A program made the translations under genes and the position numbers. A model generated the notes under the pieces. It searched no databases. It saw only the letters and a list, made by a program, of their open reading frames with translations, and was not told the origin of the DNA. DNA of 6,479 bases from Candidatus Cloacimonadota bacterium (GTDB lineage Bacteria > Cloacimonadota > Cloacimonadia > Cloacimonadales > TCS61), in the NCBI GenBank assembly GCA_030638385.1, contig DAOWES010000282.1, positions 1-6,479 on the forward strand, in the 5' to 3' direction. This document shows positions 6,039-6,479 of the stretch, piece after piece. The stretch's first letter is position 1. Every line of letters starts with the position of its first letter.

Positions 6039-6479
6039 AAAAGTAGTAATGTAATCCGATATCCGGCACAAGGCTAATAACGTTTATCTCTATATCAGCG
6101 TTATCAAATATATCAATAAATGTGCAGGGAATATCAAATGAAAGGCGAAGGTTGCTCTTTAAGGTAAATTCAAAACCAATTCCCCCACCAATATTAACTA
6201 TCGTCTCATTGTCTGAATCGCTACCGGTTATACTGGTGATTGAGCCACCGGCAAGGTAATAGATTTTTGAGAAATCTGTTTCGTGAAATGATCTTAATAT
6301 TTTACTTCCTAGAAGAATTGGAAAATACTCTTTTGTTCCGATGGCGATAAAATTGATTTGATAGCCGGTTTGTTGATTAAATTGTCGGTAGGAAAAACCT
6401 CCGGCAGTTAATAGTCCGGAGGAAACTCCCAGGCTACGTTGAACTTCGGCAGAGCAGATCGTAAATATTAAGGTTATTA
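6037..6479 (-). CDS. Small secreted outer-membrane beta-barrel-like protein, upstream paralogue; start outside window
   Basis: Reading the - strand inward from the right edge gives 146 codons with no stop until TAA at 6039-6037. The start codon lies beyond the window. The first visible residues (ITLIFTICSAEVQ) look like the end of a signal peptide, so only a few residues are missing. The body aligns with the downstream neighbour throughout: GVSSGLLTAGGFSYRQFN against GLSYGMATGNGFSYRQIN, GGGIGFEFTLKSNLRLSF against GAGPEVEVTFSYNIRLII, and a final LVPDIGLHYYF against FMPTFSIMYYFD. Composition and the terminal Phe again suggest a small outer-membrane barrel. No catalytic motif is visible and the function is unknown. 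It precedes its paralogue by 11 bases (stop to start), so the two form an operon-like pair whose promoter is off the window. Confidence 0.82.
   Translation of the reverse strand, partial: ITLIFTICSAEVQRSLGVSSGLLTAGGFSYRQFNQQTGYQINFIAIGTKEYFPILLGSKILRSFHETDFSKIYYLAGGSITSITGSDSDNETIVNIGGGIGFEFTLKSNLRLSFDIPCTFIDIFDNADIEINVISLVPDIGLHYYF

Noticed and set aside
5889..6071. A 60-codon - strand frame across the junction of the two barrel genes
   Set aside because: It overlaps both paralogues in another frame, and its product has no signal peptide or similarity to the pair.

Overview
The window is AT-rich, with AT-biased codons. It looks like a Gram-negative bacterium of the wider FCB-type lineages: three genes encode outer-membrane beta-barrel-like proteins, yet several genes have clear AAGGAG-type Shine-Dalgarno sites, which Bacteroidota mostly lack. 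Candidatus Cloacimonadota or a relative would fit. This placement is inferred from style, not from a marker gene.

Layout. Positions 2-2867 (+) hold a tight run: the C-terminal part of an outer-membrane barrel protein (possibly a TonB-dependent receptor), then pabA (glutamine amidotransferase subunit) and pabB (aminodeoxychorismate synthase subunit I). The stop/start junctions overlap by 1 and 4 bases, so the three are probably co-transcribed and translationally coupled. PabA and PabB together turn chorismate and glutamine into 4-amino-4-deoxychorismate, the precursor of p-aminobenzoate and folate. The lyase (pabC) that would finish the job is not in the window. After a 96-base gap comes a radical SAM/SPASM protein of unknown substrate (2964-3983, +).

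A 185-base gap (3984-4168) carries a plausible promoter, an 8-bp palindrome and an 8-bp inverted repeat. It precedes a stand-alone Fic-family (AMPylator-type) protein with an N-terminal inhibitory motif and a C-terminal winged-helix-like region (4169-5500, +). A strong 13-bp hairpin with U-tracts on both sides (5503-5536) follows and appears to serve as a bidirectional terminator for converging transcription.

The right end (5558-6479, - strand) holds two tandem, clearly paralogous small secreted barrel-like proteins about 150 residues long. The upstream copy runs off the window and is easily missed because its start codon is not present. Its stop codon overlaps the ribosome binding site of the downstream copy.

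Most of the window is ordinary metabolism and envelope genes. I see no convincing undescribed system. The best leads are the odd barrel-pabA-pabB linkage, the orphan radical SAM/SPASM gene, the Fic gene with possible operator sequences, and the duplicated barrel pair.
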